Part shown: positions 51,197 to 59,090 of the stretch, piece after piece
Position numbering within the stretch: position 1 is the first letter of the stretch
How the letters are laid out: the number at the start of each line of letters is the position of its first letter
From: JAWKUK01 sp041398605
Lineage (GTDB): Bacteria; Planctomycetota; UBA1135; GCA-002686595
Direction: 5' to 3'
Assembly (NCBI GenBank): GCA_041398605.1
Contig: JAWKUK010000003.1
Location: 434,001 to 498,000 of the forward strand
Length of the DNA: 64,000 bases
Translations under genes and position numbers: made by a program
Notes under the pieces: model-generated
What the model was told of the DNA's origin: nothing
The model's database searches: none
Seen by the model: only the letters and a program-made list of their open reading frames with translations

Positions 51197-52606
51197 TTGC
51201 GCTCGCGCGAGAGTGGCCCGCCAGGTACGGCGTCCATCCGAGGAGGATGGGCGCCGTATCTCGCACCGCTCGCGGTCGCCCTGCTTGTGCGCGCCGTCTT
51301 CCTGGCCGGCGCGTGGAGCGCCTCGTTCATCGGTGACGAGCCGGCCTACCTGCGCCTCGCGCGGGGTTGGGCGCAGCACGGCGCTTACACGGGTCAGTGG
51401 CCACCGCTGTTCCCAGGCTTCCTCGCGCTGTGCTTCGATGCGTTCGGCGATCAGGGCGTGCGCGCGGCGCGCGTCGGCCTGACCTTGCTCTCGGTCCTCG
51501 TGGGCGCCCTGCTGATGGCGCTGGCGGCGAACGTCTCCGGCCCCCGCGCCGCGCGGCTCACGGGATGGCTCTACGCGCTGTACCTGCCGCTCGTGCCGTA
51601 CGCGCACCTCGCGCTCAGCGAGACGCTGTACCTCACGGTCCTGCTGCCCGCGCTGATCCTGCTCGCGCGGGCAGGCCGCGAGCGTGAAGGCGCGCCTCGT
51701 TGGGTGCTCCCCCTCGCCGGCGCGCTCCTGGGCCTCTCGGCGCTCGTCCGAGAGGCGAGCCTCGCCGTGATCCTCTGCGTCGTCCCGTGGGTCGCGTTCG
51801 CGACCCGCGCGACCCCCCGCGCCGGCCTGTCGGCGGCGGCGATGACGCTCTCGATGGCAGTGCTGGTGATCGCGCCTTGGAGCGCTCGGAACCTCTTTGC
51901 GTACGCCAAAGTCGTGCCGCTCTCGACGACGAGCGGCACCAACGCGTTCCTGGGCTTGAACGCGGTCTATACCAACTTCGACCTCGTGCGGCTCGCAGAC
52001 GCGAACCCGAGCCATGTGGTCGGCAGCGGGCTACGCGCGCGCCTCTTGAGCGATCCCCCCCCGGCCTGGGGTCGGGCGATCGAAGGGAACGTCGCCGCGC
52101 GCGACGCAGTCAACCTGCGCTCAGGTCTGCGGTTCGCGGTCGAACACCCGGGCTACGTCGCACGGACGCGCGTCCTGCGGCTGGCCGACTTCTTCACGCC
52201 GCTCTCGTACGCCGTCAAGTTCCAGCGCCTGGGCGCCTACGGCGCGCCGCTCGATCACACGGTCCTGCGCGTAGGGGTCGCTTGGGTCGCGGTCCTCCAG
52301 GTCCTGGCGCTGCTCGTGCTCGGGCTGCTGGCCTTCGCGGCGGCGCGGCTCAGGCCCGGGAGCCGAACACTGATGGTCACCGTCGCAGCAGCGCTCACTG
52401 CGCCCGCCCTGCTCGTCGCGATGTCGCGCTTCCGTGCGCCGCTGGAGGCGCTCTTGCTCATCGCGGCCGCAGCGCTGATCGCTGGCCCGCGTGAGGTCGC
52501 GCCGGTTCGTCGGTTGGGCTCGGCCCTCGTGGGCCTCGCTGCGCTCTCATTCCTCTGGTACCTGTCGTTGCCCCCCACCGTGGCGAGCCTCGAGGCCATC
52601 CCGTGA
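51197..52606 (+). CDS. GT39-family (ArnT-like) integral membrane glycosyltransferase
   Basis: This 469-residue protein has about ten membrane helices and a GT-C fold. The catalytic Asp-Glu pair is in ASFIGDEPAYLRLARGWAQH, with TGQWPPLFPGFLALCFDAFG after the first loop and LVREASLAVI further on, as in ArnT/PMT glycosyltransferases that move sugars from polyprenyl phosphate outside the membrane. The start is a TTG at 51197, 18 bases after the SGNH gene; no ATG or GTG in this frame lies before the first helix. It likely attaches a sugar in the same surface glycan pathway. The stop overlaps the next gene by four bases (GTGA). Confidence 0.85.
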   Translation: MRSRESGPPGTASIRGGWAPYLAPLAVALLVRAVFLAGAWSASFIGDEPAYLRLARGWAQHGAYTGQWPPLFPGFLALCFDAFGDQGVRAARVGLTLLSVLVGALLMALAANVSGPRAARLTGWLYALYLPLVPYAHLALSETLYLTVLLPALILLARAGREREGAPRWVLPLAGALLGLSALVREASLAVILCVVPWVAFATRATPRAGLSAAAMTLSMAVLVIAPWSARNLFAYAKVVPLSTTSGTNAFLGLNAVYTNFDLVRLADANPSHVVGSGLRARLLSDPPPAWGRAIEGNVAARDAVNLRSGLRFAVEHPGYVARTRVLRLADFFTPLSYAVKFQRLGAYGAPLDHTVLRVGVAWVAVLQVLALLVLGLLAFAAARLRPGSRTLMVTVAAALTAPALLVAMSRFRAPLEALLLIAAAALIAGPREVAPVRRLGSALVGLAALSFLWYLSLPPTVASLEAIP

Positions 52607-52932
52607 GCCTGCGCGCCTTCGAACGTACCGTGACCTGCGGCGCCGCAGGAATGGCGCTCGCGCTGCTCGTCTGGGCGATGTTCGCGGCGCGCTGCTCACC
52701 CGAGCATGACGCGGCGCTCCTCGAGCGCGCCCGGGGCGCCGCCACGCACGCAGAGCGCTGCCGCGCGATGAACGCGCTCTGCCTGCGCGGCTACTGGGAG
52801 GCGCGCCCGACCAGCGACCTCGGGGCGTTCCTCAGCACCGCGCCGCCAGACGTCCGCGAGTTCGTCCGGGAGGCGCACTTCACGCTGCTGGACGAGCGGC
52901 GCACGGGCACCGCGGGCAAGGCCGGCTGCTGA
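52603..52932 (+). CDS. Small membrane-anchored protein coupled to the glycosyltransferase
   Basis: This 109-residue protein starts with a GTG overlapping the glycosyltransferase stop (GTGA). An N-terminal hydrophobic segment (AAGMALALLVWAMFAARC) is followed by a helical, cysteine-containing domain (HAERCRAMNALCLRGYWEAR, TAPPDVREFVREAHFTLLDE). I do not recognise the family. The segment may be a signal anchor; the Cys in FAARCSPEH could be a lipidation site, although the preceding residues are not typical. It converges with the SGNH gene at 52955. Confidence 0.65.
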   Translation: MSLRAFERTVTCGAAGMALALLVWAMFAARCSPEHDAALLERARGAATHAERCRAMNALCLRGYWEARPTSDLGAFLSTAPPDVREFVREAHFTLLDERRTGTAGKAGC

Positions 52933-52954
52933 GGGCCCCGAGGAGCCTGCGCGC

Positions 52955-54031
52955 TCACTTCAAGAGCCCCGCAGCCTCGAGCGCCGCGGCCAGCGCATCG
53001 GCCGCGAGCTGCTGGCCCCTCACGCTCGGGTGCGATAGGTCCACCGAGCCAAAGGGCCGCACCTCGGAGGCCATGTACGCGTCGAGGAGGTCGACCGAGA
53101 GGACCCCGCGCGACGCTGCAAACGCAGCGAGGTCCGCTTGGATCCGCGCCACGATCGCGCGGTCGGCGAGGTACTCGGGCTCTGGCGACGAGGCGCGCTT
53201 GGCCTTCAGCGCGTCCATCTGGCCGACGGTCGGGAACACCAGCAGCACGGGCTGCGCGCCGTCTTGCTGGATCGCATCGAAGAGCAGCCCGAGGTGCTCG
53301 AGGTTGCGCTCGACGTAGGGCCGCGCTCTCGGGTCCCCCGCGTTGTGCTCGACGAGGTCGCGGTTCGTGTCATAGAACGGCTTCAAGGACTTCGCCGCGT
53401 CGACGTCGAGCCCGCTGAACTGGAAGTTCGGCTTCGTGGGGCGGAACTTGCGCACGTACCAATCGAGGATCGCGGTGCCCGCGAGCGGGTGATCGGTCGG
53501 CGCGAGGGTGCCCGTCGCGCCGATGCTGTACGGGTCGAGGTCATTGGCGTACCAGCCGATGACGACCACCTTGGGCTGCGCGGGGCGCACGGCTTTCTCG
53601 TAGAGCCGGAGCTCCTGCCACGTGTTGTAGCCGGGCATCCCGCAGTTGAGGACCTGCCACTGGCCAGCGGTAGCCCCGGACTCCAGCGCAGCAGCGAGCC
53701 GAACCGGGAACGTCTCGTCGTCCTCGACGCCCCAGCCGAACGTGAACGAATCGCCGAGGCACGCGATGCGTTGGGCGCGCTTGACGCCCGGGGCGTCGAA
53801 GTCCGCGCCGCGAAAGCCCTCTGCATTGATGCGCGCCTTGGACAGGTACGTCATCTTGGGGCCGTAGATCTCGCGCGTCTGACTCGGGTGAAAGCGTGTC
53901 CCGATCTCTGGATCGAACCACACCGAGGGGATGGCCCCATAGTTCTGCGAACGCAGATACAGCTCCCCACCGATGGTGAGCGCGGCGAAGACGGTCAAGG
54001 AGATCGCAAGTCGCTTCACGAGACGCGGCAT
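52955..54031 (-). CDS. SGNH/GDSL hydrolase, copy 3
   Basis: This 358-residue protein has an N-terminal anchor (VKRLAISLTVFAALTIGGEL) and an SGNH domain: RIACLGDSFTFGWGVEDDE (Ser95), VLNCGMPGYNTWQELRLYEK, VIGWYANDLDPYS and SVDLSHPSVRGQQLAADAL with the Asp-His pair. The EIYGPKMTYLSKARINAEGF stretch before it is common to surface-polysaccharide SGNH proteins. It lies on the minus strand, diverging from the micro-protein genes at 54129. It is similar in design to the other two SGNH proteins but only moderately alike in sequence, so they probably modify different groups. Confidence 0.85.
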   Translation of the reverse strand: MPRLVKRLAISLTVFAALTIGGELYLRSQNYGAIPSVWFDPEIGTRFHPSQTREIYGPKMTYLSKARINAEGFRGADFDAPGVKRAQRIACLGDSFTFGWGVEDDETFPVRLAAALESGATAGQWQVLNCGMPGYNTWQELRLYEKAVRPAQPKVVVIGWYANDLDPYSIGATGTLAPTDHPLAGTAILDWYVRKFRPTKPNFQFSGLDVDAAKSLKPFYDTNRDLVEHNAGDPRARPYVERNLEHLGLLFDAIQQDGAQPVLLVFPTVGQMDALKAKRASSPEPEYLADRAIVARIQADLAAFAASRGVLSVDLLDAYMASEVRPFGSVDLSHPSVRGQQLAADALAAALEAAGLLK

Positions 54032-54128
54032 GGCGGCATGGTACTGCCTCGGGGCCCGGGATCGGGTACAACGGTGCAGGGTTGCACTGGGCGACCCCGT
54101 CCCTGAGGCCCCACCGCCCGCGCTCGGA

Positions 54129-54254
54129 ATGAAGTTCTTGAAGGAGAATTGGGCCTGGATCGTCGTCCCGATCCTGGTCTTCGCCGCCGTCGTCATCGTG
54201 ATCGTCATGCTCGGCAGCGATCCGCTGGACCAGTACGGCTACAACCTGCGGTAG
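54129..54254 (+). CDS. 41-residue Trp-rich membrane micro-protein (DUF5989-like), copy B
   Basis: This gene encodes MKFLKENWAWIVVPILVFAA, a hydrophobic helix, and the end MLGSDPLDQYGYNLR. Length (41 residues, 126 bases) and layout equal copy A at 45855-45980: M-[KN]-F-[IL]-[RK]-[KE]-N-W-x-W-[LI]-V-[MV]-P, a single helix, then G-x-D and aromatic residues. It is followed eight bases later by a longer relative. No strong ribosome site is seen. It is divergent from SGNH copy 3, 97 bases away. Confidence 0.72.
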   Translation: MKFLKENWAWIVVPILVFAAVVIVIVMLGSDPLDQYGYNLR

Positions 54255-54262
54255 GCCCGGGG

Positions 54263-54481
54263 GTGCGGCACGAACCTCAGAACTTGGCGGCGTCCGCCCG
54301 GGCAGACGAGGGCACGGCGCCCCCGGTAGACGAGGGCACGGCGCCGCCGGCAAGCGAGCGGTGGTACGCGCTCTGGCCGTGGTGGCTCGCCCCGCCCTTC
54401 ATCGTCGCGGGCGTTGTGCTCTGGCTCTGGCTCGGCGGGGACGGGAGCTTCACCGAGGCCGGCCGCTACACGCTCTCCTGA
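54263..54481 (+). CDS. Small Trp-rich membrane protein related to the DUF5989-like micro-proteins, copy C
   Basis: A GTG at 54263 opens a 72-residue frame. Residues 12-30 are a duplicated acidic linker (ADEGTAPPVDEGTAPPA) encoded by a 24-bp repeat at 54302-54349. The end is WYALWPWWLAPPFIVAGVVL, then WLWLGGDGSFTEAGRYTL, the same plan as copies A and B (WxWW-x-AP, helix, G-x-D, aromatic end). Whether the GTG is the true start is uncertain, as no ribosome site is clear. A hairpin follows at 54507. Confidence 0.6.
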   Translation: MRHEPQNLAASARADEGTAPPVDEGTAPPASERWYALWPWWLAPPFIVAGVVLWLWLGGDGSFTEAGRYTLS

Positions 54482-54506
54482 CGCGCGGCCGCGCTTGAAA
54501 CGCGAA

Positions 54507-54537
54507 GGGGCCCCTCCCACGAGCAGGGAAGAGCCCC
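54507..54537. terminator. Imperfect hairpin between converging genes
   Basis: Arms GGGGCCCCTCCC and GGGAAGAGCCCC pair with two mismatches around the loop ACGAGCA, between the micro-protein gene and the converging BNR-repeat gene. No T-run. Likely a bidirectional stop. Confidence 0.45.
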
Positions 54538-54555
54538 GAGCCAAGCGCGTTGCGG

Positions 54556-56481
54556 TCAGCGGAACGAAACGCTGACTGCGTTCGTCAGGTTGGATGTCGT
54601 CGCGACCTGTGCGATCTGGTCGCGGTGCCAGAGCTGGAAGTTCCACGTTTCGCCGGCGAGCGCCGCGACGCTCCCCGTCGGCTGCGGCAGGGCAGTCAGG
54701 TCTGCCTCGACGCGCGTCGTCCCCGATGCGCCGGTGTTGAAGATGACGCCGCCGACGCCGCGCCCGATCGCGCCGCCGAGGCAGAGGTCGCCGCTGCTCC
54801 CCTGCACGTTCGGCACAAAGTCCTGGACGAGGCTGCAGAGCGCAAAGCCCGCGACGTTGAGCGGGAGGTCGGAGCCGACCAGGGTCAGCTCGCCCTGGGC
54901 GACGCGCCCGTTACCGAGCGCTTCGAGGCGACCGCGCGCGCCCGTCGAGTTGTAGACAGCGGTGCAGTACGGGTCGCCGATCGAGAGCGCGACGTGCACG
55001 GAGCTCGAGTAGACCTCGTTCGCACCGGTCACACTGTTGTCCATGAAGACGACAACCGCGGTGTTCGAGTCGGGGTCGATCGCGAGGTAGTACGACTCGG
55101 AGACGGCGTTGCCTTCGTCCACGTCCGGGCCCGCGCCAGCGACCTGGGTGAAGGGGGACCACGTCACACCTTGGTCGACCGACCACGCGAACACAGGGAC
55201 GTTGGACCCGTTGGCGTTGTACTCCTTGTAGATCACGACGATCTCGTCGTTCGCGACGATGCGCGGGCGGTTGGAGATACGCCCGGCCTCGAGGTCGAGG
55301 TCCACCGCCCACGTCGCGCCGCGGTCGTTCGAGCGCGCGAGATAACACACGTTGCCGCCGCTGTCGCCGGCGCCGCCCGCCAAGCGATCTTGGCTGTCCT
55401 CTTCGTAGACGACGTAGATGTTGTCCCCGTTGACCGCGACAAAGGGCGTGTCCGCATCGGCGTTAGCGACTTGGTACATCTGGGGCGAGAGCACGACCTC
55501 CGGCAACCACGTCGCGCCCCCGTCCGTCGAAACGGTCGCGACGACGCCTTCGCCGGCGGTGTCCGTCGTGAAGTTCTCGGTGTACGTAATGATGACGAGG
55601 TCGCCATCGATGGCCGCGCGCGGCTCATCGACGTTGCCCGAGAGGTCGGACTCGATGGCGACGGGCGTGCTGAACGTGACGCCGCCATCGGTAGAGCGAG
55701 CAAGGTAGAGATCATCGCTCGTGCTCGCGCTGCCGAAGTCATCGACCCAGTAAACGAGGACGAGGCCGCCCTGCGCCGTGACGCGCGGCTCATCCATGTC
55801 CCGCACGCCGGGGGTCTCGTTCATGATGACCGGCGTGGTCCACGTTTCGCCGGCATCGGCGCTGCGGGTGTACCAGACCTCTTCAGCGCCGCCGAGCCCC
55901 GCGACCGAGTCTTCTTCCCACGTCGCGTGGATCGACTCGCCGTCGACCGCCAGGAACGCGAGGTCGATGTCGCTCGTCACGTGCGCGCCTGCGGTGCCGG
56001 AGTTGAGCGGCAACGACGTCGCCATCCAGGTCAGGCCGCCGTCCGTCGAACGGTTGTAGAAGAGGTCTTCGGTCGCGCTCGCGCCGTTGGCGACGCCGTC
56101 CCGCTTCTCCTCCCACGCAACGACGATGACGCCGCTGGCGGTGACCACCATGTGCACTTGATCGGAGTCCGTCTGGTTCGGCGCATCGCCGAGGTCCACG
56201 CGGACGGGTGTGCTCCAAGTGAGGCCGTTGTCCGATGAGCTCGCGAAGTAGATGTCCTGGGTGCTCGACGTCGTGCCAAACTGATCCGCCCACGCGGCAT
56301 GGAACACGCCATTGCCAGCGGACACAACGGTCGCGCCGTCGATCTGGTTCGCGCCGTTCCGGTTGAACCCGCCGACGTTGACGCGGACGGCCGGGGACAC
56401 GGTCCCTTCCTGGGCGAAGGCGGAGAGGGCGAGGCCCGCGGCGAGCGACGCGGTGCAGAGGAGCTGGCGAGGAGAGCGCAT
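54556..56481 (-). CDS. Secreted BNR-repeat (sialidase-like propeller) protein with shared C-terminal module
   Basis: This 641-residue protein has a signal peptide (LLCTASLAAGLALSAFA) and about seven BNR/Asp-box repeats, S-x-D-x-G-x-T-W: SSDNGLTWSTPV, STDGGLTWMATS, SADAGETWTTPV, STDGGVTFSTPV, STDGGATWLPEV, SNDRGATWAVDL and SVDQGVTWSPFT. They form a six-bladed sialidase-like propeller, but sialidase active-site arginines are not clearly seen, so it is best called a binding protein. Residues ~510-641 are the module with DPYCTAVYNSTG, DLCLGGAIGRGVG, GETWNFQLWHRD and TSNLTNAVSVSF, shared with the protein at 7520-8638. It is a single gene on the minus strand. Confidence 0.85.
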   Translation of the reverse strand: MRSPRQLLCTASLAAGLALSAFAQEGTVSPAVRVNVGGFNRNGANQIDGATVVSAGNGVFHAAWADQFGTTSSTQDIYFASSSDNGLTWSTPVRVDLGDAPNQTDSDQVHMVVTASGVIVVAWEEKRDGVANGASATEDLFYNRSTDGGLTWMATSLPLNSGTAGAHVTSDIDLAFLAVDGESIHATWEEDSVAGLGGAEEVWYTRSADAGETWTTPVIMNETPGVRDMDEPRVTAQGGLVLVYWVDDFGSASTSDDLYLARSTDGGVTFSTPVAIESDLSGNVDEPRAAIDGDLVIITYTENFTTDTAGEGVVATVSTDGGATWLPEVVLSPQMYQVANADADTPFVAVNGDNIYVVYEEDSQDRLAGGAGDSGGNVCYLARSNDRGATWAVDLDLEAGRISNRPRIVANDEIVVIYKEYNANGSNVPVFAWSVDQGVTWSPFTQVAGAGPDVDEGNAVSESYYLAIDPDSNTAVVVFMDNSVTGANEVYSSSVHVALSIGDPYCTAVYNSTGARGRLEALGNGRVAQGELTLVGSDLPLNVAGFALCSLVQDFVPNVQGSSGDLCLGGAIGRGVGGVIFNTGASGTTRVEADLTALPQPTGSVAALAGETWNFQLWHRDQIAQVATTSNLTNAVSVSFR

Positions 56482-56722
56482 GATTCGCAGATGTAGGCGA
56501 GGATGAGGTCACGCCGCAGGACCCTCCCACGGTCAGCCTCGGCCTACAGCGGAGCCGCCGTACATCAAGCGAGCGCTTGCACACGGCGAAGCGCGACTCA
56601 CTCCTCGATCAAGATCGCACCAACGCGCTCTGCCTTCGAGCAAGGTCAGGATCGAGCTGGGCCACCGACTGGGGCTCGCTCCCTGCGTTGCCTGTTCACT
56701 TCGTAGCCCGCTCCCGACGCGG

Positions 56723-57823
56723 TCACTCGACGAGGTCGATCCCGCGCCTGCGCAACCACTCGAACCCGCCGCTCGCTTCCACGCCGAGCAAGTGCAGCGC
56801 CGTCGACTCCTCGATCGGCCAACGCCTTAGGGCGAACGGCGCAGACCGCGCCGTGTTCGTGCCAGCGTGAGTCGTCACCGCCCACCGGAACCCGGCGGCC
56901 GCCACGGCCTCGACCGAGCGCCCATCAAAGTCCCAGCTCCGGCCATACGGGTAGGCAAACGTGATGAGCGGCGCGCTCTCAGCCCCGCTGTCGCCGAGCG
57001 CGGCCTCTAGGTGCTCCTTGCCGCCGGCGATCTCGCGGGCCTGGAGCGCCGCCGATTGAGTGGAGAGGACGGGGTGCTCGATCGTGTGCCCGCCGACCTC
57101 GATCACGCCGCTCGCGACGAGGGCGCGCGCACCCTCTCGATCAAGGTAGAGCTGCTCGACATGCGCTCGCGCGTCGTACCCATGGTTACGGGCGATCGCG
57201 AGCAAGACGCCGTCGCGCAGATCCTGGCGCGCGTGGTACTTCAGCGCGCGCTTCAGGGCGTTGGCATCCCCCGCCGCGAGCAACGCTTCGCGGCCGCGCG
57301 GGTCCTCGCCAAAGCCGTCGCCGAGCCCGCCGCCCCGCCACGCGATGAGCGCGTCACGAACAGCCGCCGGGCCGAGCCGCGCGACCAGCCAATCGAGGGT
57401 GTGGAGCCACCCGATGCGGCGCGCCACAACGGGCCCCGCCTCGAGAAACACCGTGGCACGCGCGCGCGTTCGCTGCAGCAGCGGCACAAGCCGAACGAGG
57501 TTGTCTCGGTAGCCGTCGTCCATCGACAACGCCACCATCGACCGCCGCGCGTCGCCGGCGGCGAGGCGCGCCATTCCCTCGCCGATCGTCACCCATTCGA
57601 ACCGCTCACCGAGGCGCTCGAGCAGGCGCTCGAGGCGCGCCTCGCTGATCTTCATCTCGGGCGCGAGGGTGCCGTTCAAGGCCTCATCCGCGACGCAATG
57701 CCCGTACAAGATCGTCAAGCGCGGCGGCGAGCAGCGATCGACCAAACGCGCGAGGCCCGTGTGCCACAGGACACGCGCGAACACCTCGCGGGCGACGGCC
57801 TTGACCCTGTGTTTCAAGGGCAT
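56723..57823 (-). CDS. Polysaccharide deacetylase family protein
   Basis: This 366-residue protein is a NodB/CE4-type deacetylase: RLTILYGHCVADE at the start, the metal/catalytic motif MVALSMDDGYRDNLVRLVPL (in place of TFDDG), GARALVASGVIEVGGHTIEH with the His pair, and TFAYPYGRSWDF. It removes acetyl groups from N-acetylhexosamines. No clear signal peptide is seen (MPLKHRVKAVAREVFARVLW), so it may act in the cytoplasm or be anchored, as in XrtA-type polysaccharide clusters. It follows the acetyltransferase gene on the same strand (61 bases between) and is probably in one unit with it. There is a 241-base gap to the BNR gene. Confidence 0.88.
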   Translation of the reverse strand: MPLKHRVKAVAREVFARVLWHTGLARLVDRCSPPRLTILYGHCVADEALNGTLAPEMKISEARLERLLERLGERFEWVTIGEGMARLAAGDARRSMVALSMDDGYRDNLVRLVPLLQRTRARATVFLEAGPVVARRIGWLHTLDWLVARLGPAAVRDALIAWRGGGLGDGFGEDPRGREALLAAGDANALKRALKYHARQDLRDGVLLAIARNHGYDARAHVEQLYLDREGARALVASGVIEVGGHTIEHPVLSTQSAALQAREIAGGKEHLEAALGDSGAESAPLITFAYPYGRSWDFDGRSVEAVAAAGFRWAVTTHAGTNTARSAPFALRRWPIEESTALHLLGVEASGGFEWLRRRGIDLVE

Positions 57824-57884
57824 CGCGCACCTACGGCCTCGCTCCGCGCATGGCGCTGCGGCCCCTCGCTCGACGCACGCTCCT

Positions 57885-59021
57885 TCACGTGATGAGCTCC
57901 GCGTCGCGATCCGCGTCGGTGAACGACCAGCGGGCCGCATCCCGCGCGACGGCGGCGATCGGGTGCCGCTCGTCGAGGACGCGCGCGATGACCGCCTTGG
58001 AGTCCGCGGCCTTTGGGGCCCGGAACCCCGACCACACGAGGTCCGCCTGCCAGCGTGAGCCATCGAACGCATAGGCGCGCGCGACCGACGCGCCCGCCTT
58101 GCGCAAGTGCGAGAGGCCGGCCTCCATCGCTGCAGCAAAAGCGACGCGATCGAGGGCGACGACGTCCGCGATGTAACCGACGGCGTCCCCCCGCGCGGGG
58201 AGCTGCACCACCGCATAGCCGCGCATCTTGCCCGACGGCTCGTACACTCCGTGCGCCTTGAAGCGCCCTGACGGCGCGTCACAGAAGCGCCAGTTCAGGT
58301 ACCGGTGGTCGCGCTGGATCGTCCACGCGCCTTGCGCGGCGGCTTCGGCAGTGACCGCGTCGACCTCAGGCTTGAAGCGCGCGATCGCGACGACGTTGGC
58401 CTTGGCGAAGAACTGGTCCTTCATGTGGCCGACCCGCATCGTCCCGCGCCAGTACGCCCACGGCACGAGCGCCGCAGCGAGCCGGCTCACGCGCAGCCGC
58501 TCGGCGCGCGCGCCAGCGTCGGCGGCGAGCACGAAGGTCCAAGGGCGCACGCGCCCGACCTCGAGCCAGCCGAGGTCCCGCGTGAAGATGTGCGCCGACG
58601 CAGAGTTCGGCAGCCCGAACACGACCGGCCACCCCGCGGCGCGCGCGTCCTCCATCACGGCCCGATCGAGGGCCGAGAAGAGCCCCTTACCGCGCTGCGA
58701 AGGGAGCGTCATGACGTCTCCGGTCTGCCCGACGGTCACCGGCCCCTCACGCGTCACCACGATCCGCGGCGAGCACGCGTAGCTCGCGACGAGCGCCATG
58801 TCCGCGTCCTCGGCGCTGGTCGGGCTGCCCTCACGCGGCACGACCCGCGCGAGGCTCGCGCCATGGGGACCCGCGTCGTAGCGCCAGGGCAGGACCTCCC
58901 CGCCGTCGCCGCGCCCGAAGCAGCGGTCGAAGAGCGCGGCCTGCGCGGGTCGGTCGGAGGCGACTGCGCAGCGCGTCACATCCGGGGAGGCAAGCGCGGG
59001 GCCTGGTTGGGTCTCGTTCAT
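57885..59021 (-). CDS. GNAT-like acetyltransferase of the polysaccharide-cluster type
   Basis: This 378-residue protein has a GNAT acetyl-CoA loop (VMTLPSQRGKGLFSALDRAV, with the QRGKG signature) and the family strand NSASAHIFTRDLGWLEVGRV. A C-terminal second GNAT-like half (WTIQRDHRYLNWRFCDAPSG, GYAVVQLPARGDAVGYIADV) is common in glycan-locus acetyltransferases; two tandem GNAT folds as in FemAB-like enzymes are possible. The start is the ATG at 59021 (MNETQPGPAL). It is upstream of the polysaccharide deacetylase and probably cotranscribed, so acetyl groups may be put on and taken off the same glycan. Confidence 0.8.
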   Translation of the reverse strand: MNETQPGPALASPDVTRCAVASDRPAQAALFDRCFGRGDGGEVLPWRYDAGPHGASLARVVPREGSPTSAEDADMALVASYACSPRIVVTREGPVTVGQTGDVMTLPSQRGKGLFSALDRAVMEDARAAGWPVVFGLPNSASAHIFTRDLGWLEVGRVRPWTFVLAADAGARAERLRVSRLAAALVPWAYWRGTMRVGHMKDQFFAKANVVAIARFKPEVDAVTAEAAAQGAWTIQRDHRYLNWRFCDAPSGRFKAHGVYEPSGKMRGYAVVQLPARGDAVGYIADVVALDRVAFAAAMEAGLSHLRKAGASVARAYAFDGSRWQADLVWSGFRAPKAADSKAVIARVLDERHPIAAVARDAARWSFTDADRDAELIT

Positions 59022-59090
59022 CGTCGCCGGGAGCCTAATGGCATCCGCGCGCCGAGGCCAGCCCCACCGCGGGTCGTGTAGCATCCCCCT

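Noticed and set aside
49604..52015. 803-codon minus-strand frame opposite the SGNH and glycosyltransferase genes
   Set aside because: Long only because of GC-rich codon structure; the plus-strand genes have catalytic motifs, membrane helices and tight spacing.
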